Assembly (NCBI GenBank): GCA_904063045.1
Contig: CAJFCJ010000010.1
Span: 434,001 to 498,000, forward strand
Direction of reading: 5' to 3'
Length of the DNA: 64,000 bases
Origin: Dimorphilus gyrociliatus
Lineage: Eukaryota > Annelida > Polychaeta > Dinophilidae
In this document: positions 49,710-62,215 of the stretch, piece by piece
Layout of the letters: the number at the start of each line of letters is the position of its first letter
Position numbering within the stretch: the stretch's first letter is position 1
Position numbers and translations under genes: made by a program
Notes under the pieces: generated by a model
Seen by the model: the letters and a program-made list of their open reading frames with translations, nothing else
Told to the model about the DNA's origin: nothing
The model's database searches: none

Positions 49710-52640
49710 TCTTACCAAAATCAACTCGGTGGATAAGCGACCCGATTGTTAGGCAGAGTTTATTACTCAAGCTATGTATTTTGTTGTCGTCTGCTTTAAT
49801 CTGCCTTGACCTTGAAGAGATTTTAATTAAAAAATATAGATGGCGTTATAGTCTTTCTCACGTAATTAAAAATCAATTAAAACAGCCTTTGTTTAATAGG
49901 AAATAGCTTAATAATCAAATAGAATATTATAATAAACTATAGATTACAGATTGATTTTAGCCATACTAAAAAAGGGAGTTTTCTTATAAAGAGAAAAAAT
50001 CCTTTAATTTAGTTAAAAAGGTTACAATATCAATTTCCTATATATTAATATTATGAGCACAATACAAAACAGTATTTGTTAATAACTACAGATATATACG
50101 ATAACAAAACGGAAACAAAATCAAGATGGACTGAAAAATGAAATTGTTTAACGTATTTCTTAAGTTTCTACATTTATTGTCTATAGAATATAAGCACTTG
50201 TTTAAGTGCAATTACACATATACGCTATATACATTATGTATGAATTAAATATACTGTATATCTACAAAACGTAAAACATTATACATATATACACATATGC
50301 ATATACAGTATATATATATATATATATATATTTGAAGATGTATGTTTATCTTCTCATTTATATAATAATGAATAGTACATTTGAACTTTTCAATACTAAA
50401 TCAGTTAATATATGCAAACTCTTGTAATTTATCAGCTCAAATTGTCAAGAAAATAAATTCCTCCTAGTATTTTATAGTTGACACAGATACAGTGTTTACC
50501 TTGGAGGAATATGTAGGTTTATATATGTATACTGTATATACTGCGCATAATATCTACTATATATTTGTATATATAAATTAAACATACATCTATGTATATA
50601 TAATAATAATATAGTGTGGATACATTTGTATTTCCTCTTCCTATTCATCTCTTCTTTCTGATTAAATTGAATACTGTTCCTTATCAGTTACAAAAAAAAA
50701 CTAGTTTAATCAATCCTTTTTTATTCTGTCAACAATTACTTCTATGAAAGGACAAGTAAAATAAACCTTGCATTCTAGTAGTGTAATTTATCATACATTC
50801 CTATAATGGACTTTTATTTATATATTGCTCAAGTTACATAATTTTCTACATCTATTCAAATAACGAGTACACTATACAAAAAAATCTATAAGTACTTAAA
50901 CGAAATGAGCAAGTATTAATATTCAGCTAACCGTAACGTTAATTTTTCATTAAGCTAAACACTAACTAACTCTTTTCCATCTTAATTGGAACGATTATCG
51001 TGTTTCTCTTCAGTCTCATTGAGACCGTTGAAAGCAACTATTAAATTTCATTATAAATGATTGAAACTTTGGAAAAGAATTTTAAATAAATCGAATCTTT
51101 CTCTTCCTCTCTCTTTCTTTTTGTCTCTTTTTTTTTTTAAAAAAAACAAAAGCACCATATAAAAGGACAATTTTTTTTATTACGAGGCCAAAGAATACGA
51201 TTTAATGATATAAGTAAATAGAACTACGACATTTTTTATGATATTGAAGTATGCCAGGTGAAAATCTAGGTGTTACAAGATTTTAAAAGAAAGAAACTTC
51301 ATTTTCAAAGTTTTGACATAACATCAACTAGATTAATCTTACAGAGGATATTCAATGACTTTCCTATAAAATTGCTACAGTTACATAAACTATTCTACAA
51401 CGAGGAATTATAAATTTTAGATAATTTTATAATTTTTCCTATAAAAACCTCTATATGAAGCAAACAGCAAAAGTAAAAGAGTATAAGACTAAGAGTTATA
51501 TAATTATAAGCGTACGAATGTTGTAATAATGGAACTGCTGCGTTGTAATTTCTTCACTTAAGAAGCGAAGAATAAGTGAAAAATAATCTATATGAAATTC
51601 TTATTGTATACTCTCTTTTTTAATCATGCTCACAATTTTTATCTTCATCCCTCATAAATAAGTAATTTTATAAGATAAACCATTAGAAATACGTTCAAGT
51701 AGGTAAAGTACGAAAATAAAAATGGAAAATAATTCTATCTTATTAATTCTATAAGCTTTTGAATTTATAAAGAATTTTACTAAAAATACAAAAAACAAGC
51801 AAACATTTGAATTAACTAAGATTAGCATTAACTAAAGAGTATTTATTCCTCTATAGATATATAGTCTATATATCTATATATAAATAAACAAAATGAAAAT
51901 GATGAATATTAAAAAAGGAAAACAAAATATCCTTATTAAACTTACTTTACGTCTATTATAATTTGATTAAGATTTCCTATTTCACATAAAATTTCTTATA
52001 ATAGATGTGAAGCCCTTTTTTAGTGTTCTTTTTTTTTTTATTCTATTTGTTTTCTTCTGTTTTCGTGACTTTTTTTTTATTTATTTAGTTCCTCTTTCTA
52101 AATATAATCTATTTTTTTCCTTAGTAATCTAATAATCACTCGCAGAAAGAGATTACGATAATCTGACTCTAAAAAAATTATTTAATTCCCTTTACTCCTC
52201 CTCTCCTCCCAGTCTCACTATATCTCTATCTGTCTTTGTAAATAAATATATAAATATGTATATATATATCCCTATTTTCTGATATACAGTATATATATTA
52301 ATATATATATACTGTATATATATACAGGATATATGCAGTATAAAATATACTTGCATATATCCCACCCAATCGCCCTTCTTTTATTACACTCTTTCTCTTG
52401 CTTTTCTCAGTGAAAAGCTTTACTTTTAGTCGCCTTACAAAGAGCATGTCGTAAATCTAAATAAACGTATTTAATGCAACAACGATAACAGAGATTTGAG
52501 AACTTTCAAAGTGTGTTTTTTTTTTGGTTGATGTAATAAGTAAATAGATTAAGAGACATCGCTAATAGAAGTAGAAAGAACAATATTGCCAATGTTTAGC
52601 TTATGCACTCTATAAACACAGTATGTACAGTATACGCATA

Positions 52641-52645
52641 TATAC

Positions 52646-52690
<45 letters not shown>
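52641..52690. repeat. (TA)n-rich microsatellite
   Basis: Interrupted TA repeats with CATA/CGTA breaks. Confidence 0.9.
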
Positions 52691-53730
52691 CGTATATAAG
52701 CAGTATACGGTATATATAGTATATATTAATATATATATATAAACAAAGAATTGCCTTTTTCCAACTTTTCAACTATAAAATTGTGAATTGTTTATAAGAA
52801 ATATAAATGGCATACTTGGGAGCTAATATGGGAAGGGAATGAAGGAGCCTAGGGAAAAATTAAACTAATAGACAGTAGATGGCGTCGTCTATAGTTATTT
52901 CTCGCGGGACGCTTTTGGCTTTACATTAGACGTTTGAAGCCGAGAAATAATAATCGTAACAGTTCCATTGAGAAGTAAAATTGATAAAAACAAGATGAAA
53001 AAGAACTTAATATATGTCCACTTTTTTCTTACATTTATGCGTACTCGTTGGTGTTTTCCAATCTAATTTGCAATTCAACACGTAAATTCCGCCGTCAGCG
53101 TCTTGCATAAAATTGAACGGAAGATGAGGAGGAAAAACAAAATATTCACATTCCTCACAGATTAATTAAAATCAGGGTAAAATTAGAATCTAATTAGATT
53201 CAGTTCGAGATTCTCTAATTCTATTCGGCATTCGTCTTTCAATTGAAGTTTTAATGAGAATAATGAATTGATAAAAAGTAGAAAGGGGAGAAGGCAAGGG
53301 TATGGTTGAAAGAGAAGACGGAGACCGCCAGATGGAGCCTGTTGGTCAAATTCTGCACGGCGATTAAATGTCGTATAAACATGCGGCTAGAATTTCTCGG
53401 CTTTAAAATTAGACTGAAAATTACTTTACAAAGACGAGATAAGAGGAAAATTTCAGTTCAAGGCAATAAAATTTATAAAATTCGAGAAGAGCACTGTCTC
53501 GATAAGAAAAAATGGCATAAACTCCTTTTTTATCTATCAATGTACACTTGAGATGGATCAGAAACGATTTTATGGTATATTGACGAGATAGTGAAGCTAG
53601 TCTAAATCTATTTATCTTTCTTACTTTGTCTGATGGACAAGAATAACGTTTCGTTCTCCGATTTATAAATATCGATACAAAAAAGCGTTTAGTTAAAGAT
53701 TTATTCATCAACTTATCTTTATATATAAGT

Positions 53731-53763
53731 ATATATATATATATATGTAAGTATATATATATT

Positions 53764-53795
<32 letters not shown>

Positions 53796-53803
53796 TATAT
53801 ACT
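53731..53803. repeat. (TA)n-rich microsatellite
   Basis: Interrupted TA repeats with short GTA/TTTA breaks. Confidence 0.9.
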
Positions 53804-54599
53804 ACAACTATACATGTGTATAGGTGTTTCAATTTAAACAAAAAGCCATTGAATAGAAGGTAAGTCATATCTTTTTCAATTGAAATGATACTCTTTAATT
53901 ACTCATGCTAAGAATACTATATTTCATCTTGAAGCTTTTTTTTTATTAAAAAATAATATACGTGTTAAAATATCATAAATAAATGAACAGATCTTATTAT
54001 GAGCGCAATTTCAGTATATCTGTGCAAGTACGTTCAATTTCTAAATACTGCTCTTACAAGTAATTTATATACATATGTAATTTCTACCCATAATAGACAC
54101 GTTCGTCGTTTCAACTTGCGCAAGACGTTACATAATCGACGGACGCGAGTAGGACGATTATTGCGTAAGAGTATTGTGAATGTTAATTAGCGTAAATACG
54201 GGGCGTCGTTTAAAAACGTTAAAAAGTTGACGTACAAGGAGATAGACGCCCGCCGTAGAATCGTTTGTCCGTTTCCTTCGGGACTGTAAAGCTAACGAAA
54301 CATAGCAAATAGACGCTTCTTTCGGAGAGAGCGTCTACTAAGAGCGTCCCGCGCGTAAATATATTTTTTTTCGCGTACCCCACGATCAGTAAGAACAAAG
54401 ACACCGCACGCGCGAAATTATTCTATAACGCCCTTTAACCTGGGCAACGCACACCTGACTAGACTGGCTACCTCACATCTACCTCTAGAGGGTACCCTAC
54501 AAACGGCGCGTGACCGAGACCTTTACGAAGCGACTTCATTGGCTGAGAGGATATACGCTCCGCCTCCTCTTAGTCCGCAGTCATCATCTTGATATTGTC

Positions 54600-55721
54600 T
54601 AAGTGTTCATCAGTCGCCCGTTCATTTCTCTCTCGTCTCTCACTGTGAATGGGACGTTTTTAAACGACAAACCAGGTATGTTATCTCTTGCCTTCCTACG
54701 GCGTCATATCATTTGTGTCTTATTATCTATCCGATAAAGTTTAGGAATAATAAAAATAATAATAAAAAGAATCGATATAAAGTAAAAGTTGGAGAAAAAT
54801 TGTTTGTTTCTTTATACGTAGACAAACCGGCATCTGTGACCAGCTTGAGAATTGCAGATGTTGCCGTTTTCACCGCTTTCGACTTCTTTCGCAAATTTAT
54901 TACATTCTAAGCGTTGTCCTTAATTAATTCCTGGTATTTTAAAATTACAATCCTTTCCATCGTCTGTTTTTCTCTCTTTCTCTCAATGTCTATCTTATTT
55001 TTTTTCTATTTATAACTTTCAGTAACCTCTTTTTCTCTACCTAACTCTTTTTATCTCTCTCTCGCTCTCTCTCTCTTTCTCTTACAAATCTCTCCCATCG
55101 CTACGTTTCTCAATTTCTCTTTTCCCCTCCTCCTTTCAAGTTCTGTTTTCATATCTCTTCTCCGCCTACTTTAATCTCTCTTCACTTCTGTTTCTATATC
55201 GAAATCTTTCTACCAAATATTATTTTTTATCTAAACTGCTATATATGGAAATAGGCTTATAATAAGCAGTTTGTCTAGAAAATTGCTCGGTAATTTTTGT
55301 GAGAACTTTGTGTTCGCAGGCGTATGTGTATATAAGTGTTTAGCAATTACTGAGGCAATTATATGATTATTATTAAGATACGGTGTGTACTCTTTACTCG
55401 TCTTGTCGCATTATTTGTTTTAATATAGAGTGTTTCTGAAATTGTTAATCTTTGTCTTTTCTTTTCTGGATATGTTTTTTTTTTCCAAAGTTTTTTTATC
55501 CCTTTTTTTACATTGCTGTTCACTTGAAAGAAATATGCACTTAGGATTTCGAGGTTTTAACAAAACGGCTCTTCTTAAGTTCACTATGCAGAGTACTATA
55601 TAGTCTTCTCCACATGTAACATATGCTTATACATTATACATAGATTTAATTAAATTATTAATTGAATGCTATATAATTTGGATTTACTAAGGGAATTCTT
55701 TGTTTTTTTTTTAAACATAAG
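54600..55721 (+). promoter_or_regulatory. PROX promoter and probable non-coding first exon plus intron
   Basis: A CCAAT-type element (ATTGGC) near 54539 and GC-richer DNA mark the promoter. A consensus donor CCAG|gtatgt at 54676 and a long poly-T tract followed by the acceptor cataag at 55721, 15 bp before the coding ATG, suggest a 5' UTR intron of about 1.05 kb. It contains a CT-rich stretch (about 54960-55200). Confidence 0.5.
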
Positions 55722-55735
55722 AAACAGAAATAACA

Positions 55736-58700
55736 ATGAACACGGAAACTAACGTCGAACGATCATGCGGCTATGCGGTTGCAGATTTACTGCGACCAGA
55801 GAAAAAGGCTATTAATAATAACAATAATAGTAACAACAACAACAATAACAATAACGTAAATCCGGATTCTGGATTCGATGACGACTCCAGTCCGTCTAGA
55901 TCAAGAGTAATCAATGACGATGGTTCATCTGATGATTCCTATATAGAAGAGGAATTGGACGACAAACCAGAAGCGGAAATTAAACGTGCAAGAGTTGAGA
56001 ACATAATTCATTCAATGCGTACTTGTACTAGTCCGGAGAGAAAACGAAAACAGAAGCGAAAGCAGTACTGTCCTCAGCCACTGCCCCAATCAAATTCGGC
56101 TGAAATGAGCGAAAACGAAGCAGATTTTGACGAAGACGACGAAGATAAAATCAAACACTACGAAAAAGAAGCTTTGGCTGCTCAATTAAAAACTATGCAG
56201 AGCCAATTAGCTATTTTACAGGCTAGACACGATGAATTACAAACGGATTTGGAAGGAGGAGCAGTCGTTTGCGAGAAAAGGTTAGACGCGTCGCCTGCTG
56301 AATTACAGGAATTAGCCTCCGCCCTAAAGAAAGAGATGACATCCTCTTTAGAATCCGTAATTGATCAAGTCTTTTCTCAATTCGCCTCTAAGAGGAAGGA
56401 AACAGAAAAGTCCGCACCGAAGGAAACCCCGGGCGTCATAGTGTCGGCAATCAACAAAGAGAAGTCGAAGGTCGTCAAACAGAGCCCGGTGAGGGAATTA
56501 CCGGAGCGTTTATTTAATTTGGCGAGGCGGAGGAACTTGGACAAAGATAATCAAATGCAGAGGTCGGCTGTAGTGTCGACTTCTCTTTCTACAGCTGAAG
56601 TCAAACCTTTTCCCAACGAATACCGCCCGCCTTTCTTCCATGCCCCCTACTACCCATTTACTGGACCGCCACCCCCTTCGGCTCCTATGCTGGCTGCTCT
56701 CAGACAACAGTCTTTATTGGCGGCAGCCGCTGGTGAACCGGAGCAAACAGAAGCTCTACCATTAGTAACTCCAAAGAAGAAAAGAACAAAGGTAACTGAT
56801 ACCCGCCTTAGTCCAAGAAACGGTCGTGGCTTTCAAGATTCTCCTACACCTCCACCCCCCCCACCGACAGAAGAGAAAATTCATCCAGCCATCCCACCGC
56901 ACCCTATCTTCCACGGATTCCACCCGAATCCTCTGCTGCCCGTCTCCCTACCGACGTCCGTTGCTATACCGAATCCATCCCTAAACCAGTCGGACGTCTT
57001 TGCTTTCTACTCGCAACCGGAAACCCCACATTATGGAAACCCGCTTCCGGCCCAGCATCTAATGACGCCAGCGGTCAATTCTAGAAATGCTGGTTCCCCG
57101 AATACCCCTGACAGGAATCAGACATCTCCGGGCGTGCAGACTTCGAATGGAATGGACAACAGCCCTTCGACATTCGGTAATTCAGACTACGACGGCGGTC
57201 AGATATCCTTTTTCTTGCCTTCATTTGTATAGAATTTCAATTTTCTTAAAAGCTTTACACGGAATATGAGGGGAAGTAGTTGAGTTAGTGAAAATAAGAA
57301 TTGAAAAGGGAAACAAAACTATTATCGTGTCACAAAAGCAGTTTTGCTGTAGGGTTCGTTAGCGATAGCTATTCTTGACTTTAGTAACAGCTGGGACGAT
57401 GAAATTTTTTTTATTCCAACACATTATGCAGTCCTATATATCTTATAGGGGTCAATAGTGTTTATTAACTGTTACTCAACAGTATAGGGCGGGTAATAAT
57501 AATAATAAGAAAAAGGAGCGACAAAGCTATTATCGTGTCAGAAGAATCATTGCTCGGGATCGTTAAAGATCATGGCGCACGCCGCCTCGATAAGCGCGCA
57601 ATAGCCCTGAGGGTTTCTCGGGGTGGTACGGGGGGAAGGTAAGCGGGAGACGGAGCAATTGGTATAAGATAACACTGAGAAGTTGTTACTAAGCTATTTC
57701 TGGCGCTCCATAGGTGGGCTCTCACTTCCAACCGCGATTACGGTCATCCGCGTTTTTGTTTGTATCGTTACGTAAGCATAAAAGCGAACGTTATCGGCGT
57801 TGATTTACATAAATGCATATAGATGAGATTGTAAGACGCCGCAGACGGCCATCATCTTGCAACGAACTGTTCCATAATGCATGCATTAGAGAGCGATCTG
57901 GGCGCCGGGCTCTATGAATAAAGTACATGTTTACTGCCTCCTTTTTATCCGATTTGGCTTTGTGTATGCAAATTTCCGATCCTTAACCTAACGAATACAC
58001 TCAGACGTTAACTCCTATGCATCTACGAAAGGCCAAACTCATGTTCTTCTACACACGTTACCCGTCGTCCAGCATCATCAAAATGTACTTTCCAGATGTG
58101 AAGTTCAACAAGAACAATACGGCTCAGCTCGTCAAATGGTTCTCCAACTTCCGGTGAGTTTAACATTAATTTTCTTTCTCCTATATTATTTTCTATCTAT
58201 CTACTCCATTCTTCTGTAAAGCGCTTTCTTATGAATTTTTGTTAATATAAAAAAGATCAAATAGGGATACATGTACTCTCGAACACATGCCGCACGCTTG
58301 TAGACGCTATTGCTAAGATTATATGGTGTGCACGAATGTATGTAAATAATTATATCTAATATCATAAAGAGGTATGGAGTGTATATTGTGTATATACAAT
58401 CATATAGGAATATCCATAGCTATTGGTATATATCTATACAAAACCGTCCCCTTCGAGAAATCAGACGGCACTAGTGCAAACAAGATTAGCCGCGGCCCTC
58501 GTCGTACGATTGTCTTGTTTATAGACTGTTTGTGCGGCGCTTATCTGTTGACACGTTTTCTGACGAGCGGCGATATTTGTTCTACAAGAAGATAAGGTTC
58601 TTGTCTTGTGTATCTTGTGTAACTATTCAACAAAGAGAACCGCCTATGTTATGTGTGTAGGAAGATGAAAGACAAAGGAGAACGTGCCCAACAACTGCGC

Positions 58701-61700
58701 AGTCGGTCAGCGAGAATCCGCATATAAAGAGCTCGTTATAGACGTTACCTCAAACAACAAGGTGAAGTCTTTGATGGGTCTTTAGACTAATGAGCGTCGC
58801 TTTTCTGCTTTGCCTTTCGGTACAAACTGCGTGCGCTTATAAGAAGGAAATTTTTTTTCTATAGTGTTTGTCTTAACGAGCGTCACCCTTTACACTCGTA
58901 TAAATTTCATTTTCTGAACGAGAGAGACGCCTGACATTTTGACGTCGATCGTCACCTGGACACTGCTCACCTGCCGCAGCTGTCTTATTACGATGTATTG
59001 ATTCTGTGTGACTGTATGTGTGTTTGTGTATACGTCTATTTATGTATATATAACGAATATTTATATAAATTCTTTATGTCTATAAAATGTATCATAGAAG
59101 GCGTTTATTTTCTAGGCTTGGATCCACTATCTTCCTAAATATTTTTAAGTAATCCACCTTTCCATTTATTCACGAGGCGTTTAATTTAATTTTCTTAGCG
59201 TCAAAATGTTATTGACTGACTAAAGTTAATGGCAACGTGAACATCGGTTTTTATGCGCCGTTTCCCCCACCGACATAAAGCCTTAGATATATTAGTTTTT
59301 TTTTCGTTAATCACGTGATCCTTTCTTGTCATTAAATACCATTGACTGGAAGCAGTCAACGGCAACGTGGATATATAAAAAAGCTATATAAGGGAGTTAT
59401 GAGGGACAGAGTGGATCGAGTTAGGAGAAAAGAGGGACATTTCTGTGATGGATCACGTAAGATAATAAAATCTTAAAAGATTAGAAATGTGGTGAATGCC
59501 GACTGAAAAAGTTAAATCTCATATTTTATGCATGAAGAATCGTTAAGGCGAAAAGCTAAAGAGATTAGACGCCTTTAAACAGTGTGGTCTCCTAGCACAT
59601 ATTTATAAATATATATATTTATTTATATATTTATTCATATACTATTGTAGAGAGAGATATTTATTTATTTATTTTGAGAAACAGTTAAATACATAGGACG
59701 TATATCTATACAAATATATAGATAGATCTATACAGACAAATACAGATATAGATATAGATATAGATACACTTAAATAGATTTCCATATAGGATAAAGAAAA
59801 AGAAAATGATACAAAGAATATTCGTCCGTTATGACTATATTTGTATATAAGTATTAATGTCTATATATATAGTAATACGCTATTTTAAACAGTGTATGTA
59901 TACTCATATAAGACAGAACTCGTTAAAACGGAAGCCGTCTAAGGAAAATTTTGTCCGTCTCCTTGTCGAATTACGACGGCGGAAAAAAGCATTTGTCGTT
60001 GTTTGTATCTATTTTAAGACTTTTTACATGCAACGCATGGACGCCGAACGACCGTCTGTGTGTGTTTTGCTGTCGCGTGGCATTAAGTCGAGAGACGGTT
60101 GACGTGAAGGACGCTCGGGGACATTAAGACAAACTTAGTCTTCTACTTGACCGTATAGCTTTTGTCAAGAGACGCTGTCTCGGCTTATAGTATATAAACA
60201 CGAACAAATAAAACAAAACAGAACTGTGCCCCGTCTCTCCTTACAAACCACAGCAGAAATTGTCACCGCGGGCGTCTAAAGCGTCTACTAATTGCGTGTC
60301 AAGAAGCGTCTATCGGCGCGTTATGCGAACCGCTAATTTGTCTTATGTTTGCCGTCACGCGGCTTAATTTGCATAATTCACCGACATAAGGACGCCGTTC
60401 TATTGTGCATGCGCGTCTTGATCAATTATGAATTGGTTCGCTCGACGTTTTTATTCTTTTTCTTTCTTAATACTCGCTCTCTGCAAGCTGGTTGTGAATA
60501 TTTCATTAACATATATGTTCTTATTGTCGTCCATACATATCCGTAGCAAGCTATAATCTTATGCGCTTATTAATATTCATACAGTAGCCGCTATAGCATT
60601 TTGCACACAAAAATAATTTAAGATGTAGGATTATATTCACATTATACGTAGTTTATAGCCACATACACTTAAGTACTGACTACATAGGACTATCGGAAAA
60701 AATGTGTGTATACATGTATCCCTATTTCAATTACGGCTTTTACAAAGCAAACACGCGGCAGGCTTATCGCCTCTCGCTAATTACAAACGCTGACAAACTA
60801 TACCGTCGACTCTTATCGGCCGCCGCCTTTGAAAACTGAAGCCGAGCTAGCACTTTTCTTTCAAAACGAAACGTGCCTCTGCATGTTCCGTTTTTCTGCA
60901 TGACATTTCTTGTTTGTTTTTTTCACAGAGAATTCTACTATATACAAATGGAAAAGTACGCTAGGCAAGCCATCTCGGAGGGTATATCGAATGTGGAAGA
61001 TCTGCACGTAAACCCTGATTCAGAACTGTTCCGAGTTCTTAATCTGCACTATAACCGGAATAATCAAATCGAAGTGAGTTTCGTATTGATAAGAACCTCA
61101 AGACCTTTCAAGTCTCGCCTTTGCCTTTTGAAGTCTGATTCCTGCCGCCCTTTTGTATACAGTATACTTCCGAGCCGATTATAACCGGCCAGATGCTCAT
61201 TGAGGTGTTTCTCGGCGTCACGTGATTACTTTCTAGGCTAACGGGTTTACTCAGTTAAAAGAAAAAAGGGGAGGGAGGGAATCCTACGCATCATTTATTA
61301 TTTATCGTTTTTATTTGTACATTTGTTGCCTTTTTCTTTCCCTCATCTCTTTCTAACACAGTCATCAAGCACGCAGACACTCTCTCTTCCGGCCACCGCC
61401 CATGCTGATTTCCCTTCATAAGAAAGTGTAATTTAAGATTCTTTCTAGAATCGAATCGCCGTCATGAGACTGTCACTTTATCCAATAGATCACGCGACTT
61501 GTATGATCTACCTCAATAGGCTTATAATTTTTCACGTGATGCTCCCCACCGTCTCGCGTCGCGCACGTGATCACGTGACTGCTACACCACACCTGAACGG
61601 AAAAATGAAATATTATCGAACGAGCAACTCGGGCGGCACTTAGACGCGGAAATTTGTCGGCAAATATAAGACGGCGGAATCGACTGAGTAAACGACAACA

Positions 61701-62215
61701 ACGAAAAAAAAAATATATATACTCTCTCTGCATGCATATCTAATATTTATAATAATCGCTTAAGCATGCAGGAAACGCGAGTTATTAAAGCTATTAGACA
61801 GCAATTTACGCGCCGGCTGAAAAAATGGCAAAATTACAGCGGAGGCGCCGGCGCCGATTTTTTTTATTTTTTTTTACACGAATACAACACTCCTCGCGAG
61901 TTAATTACGTATTTATACACGTTAGAAAGTAGTTACAGGCGTTACAAGGCGTCCATTATACTCTTATTCTTTTTCATTTATAATTAACAAGTTTTTTGCT
62001 TTTTTTATCCCTTCGATTTAAAATAGGTACCCGAAAAATTCCGGGAAGTCGTACAACAATCCCTGAGAGAATTCCATAAGTCAATTATGACCGGTAAAGA
62101 CCAGGAACAATCATGGAAGAAAGCAATTTACAAAGTTATTCAACGAATGGACGAAAGTATACCCGAATATTTTAAATCTGTAAATTGGATGGATCAACTA
62201 AACGAAAGAGCGTGA
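55736..62215 (+). CDS. prox: Prospero/PROX homeodomain transcription factor
   Basis: Nuclear factor controlling neural and other cell differentiation. Four coding exons (55736-57226, 58005-58153, 60929-61073, 62027-62215) sum to 1974 nt, 657 residues. The long first exon encodes an Asn-rich run (from about residue 28), acidic stretches, a Lys/Arg-rich localisation region (KRKQKRKQ), a leucine-rich helix ([17 protein letters not shown]) and Pro-rich regions. Exons 2-4 encode the atypical Prospero homeodomain and Prospero domain: [71 protein letters not shown], and [19 protein letters not shown]. This C-terminal block is highly conserved across animals. The first donor is the weakest point: GTATAG at 57227 keeps phase with the acceptor at 58004, but GTAATT at 57176 or GTCAGA at 57198 are alternatives. 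Introns of 0.8, 2.8 and 0.95 kb are far longer than elsewhere in the window. Confidence 0.96.
58154..60928 (+). other. Large PROX intron, likely regulatory
   Basis: 2.8 kb intron splitting the homeodomain (Arg codon CG|A). GC content is clearly higher than in the flanking intergenic DNA. It has three E-boxes within 30 bp (CACCTG 58953, CACCTG 58968, CAGCTG 58977) and copies of GCGTCTA/TAGACGC at 58302, 59566, 60272, 60281 and 60306. The open frames inside it have no recognisable domain. Confidence 0.6.

Larger units (their letters stand above)
49710..54599. other. Large gene-free region between divergent LONRF and PROX
   Basis: About 4.9 kb without supported coding sequence. It includes CTCF-like elements at 49837-49846 and 52876-52885, many TATACAGTATA/TATACTGTATA copies (50251, 50301, 50528, 52283, 52310), and (TA)n tracts at 50311-50332, 52641-52690 and 53731-53803. 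The less AT-rich stretches near 52870-53000, 53290-53560 and 54000-54600 are the best candidates for PROX regulatory DNA. The open frames at 53306-53551 and 53999-54190 show no domain. Confidence 0.6.

Noticed and set aside
57087-57269. Alternate-frame open frame at the end of the PROX first exon
   Set aside because: Shadow of the PROX coding frame with no independent start context or domain.
43034-59577. Identical 17-mer GAGATTAGACGCCTTTA in the Dispatched intron (43034) and PROX intron (59561)
   Set aside because: One 17-bp match in a 64-kb window is close to chance level; kept only as part of the GCGTCTA motif count.
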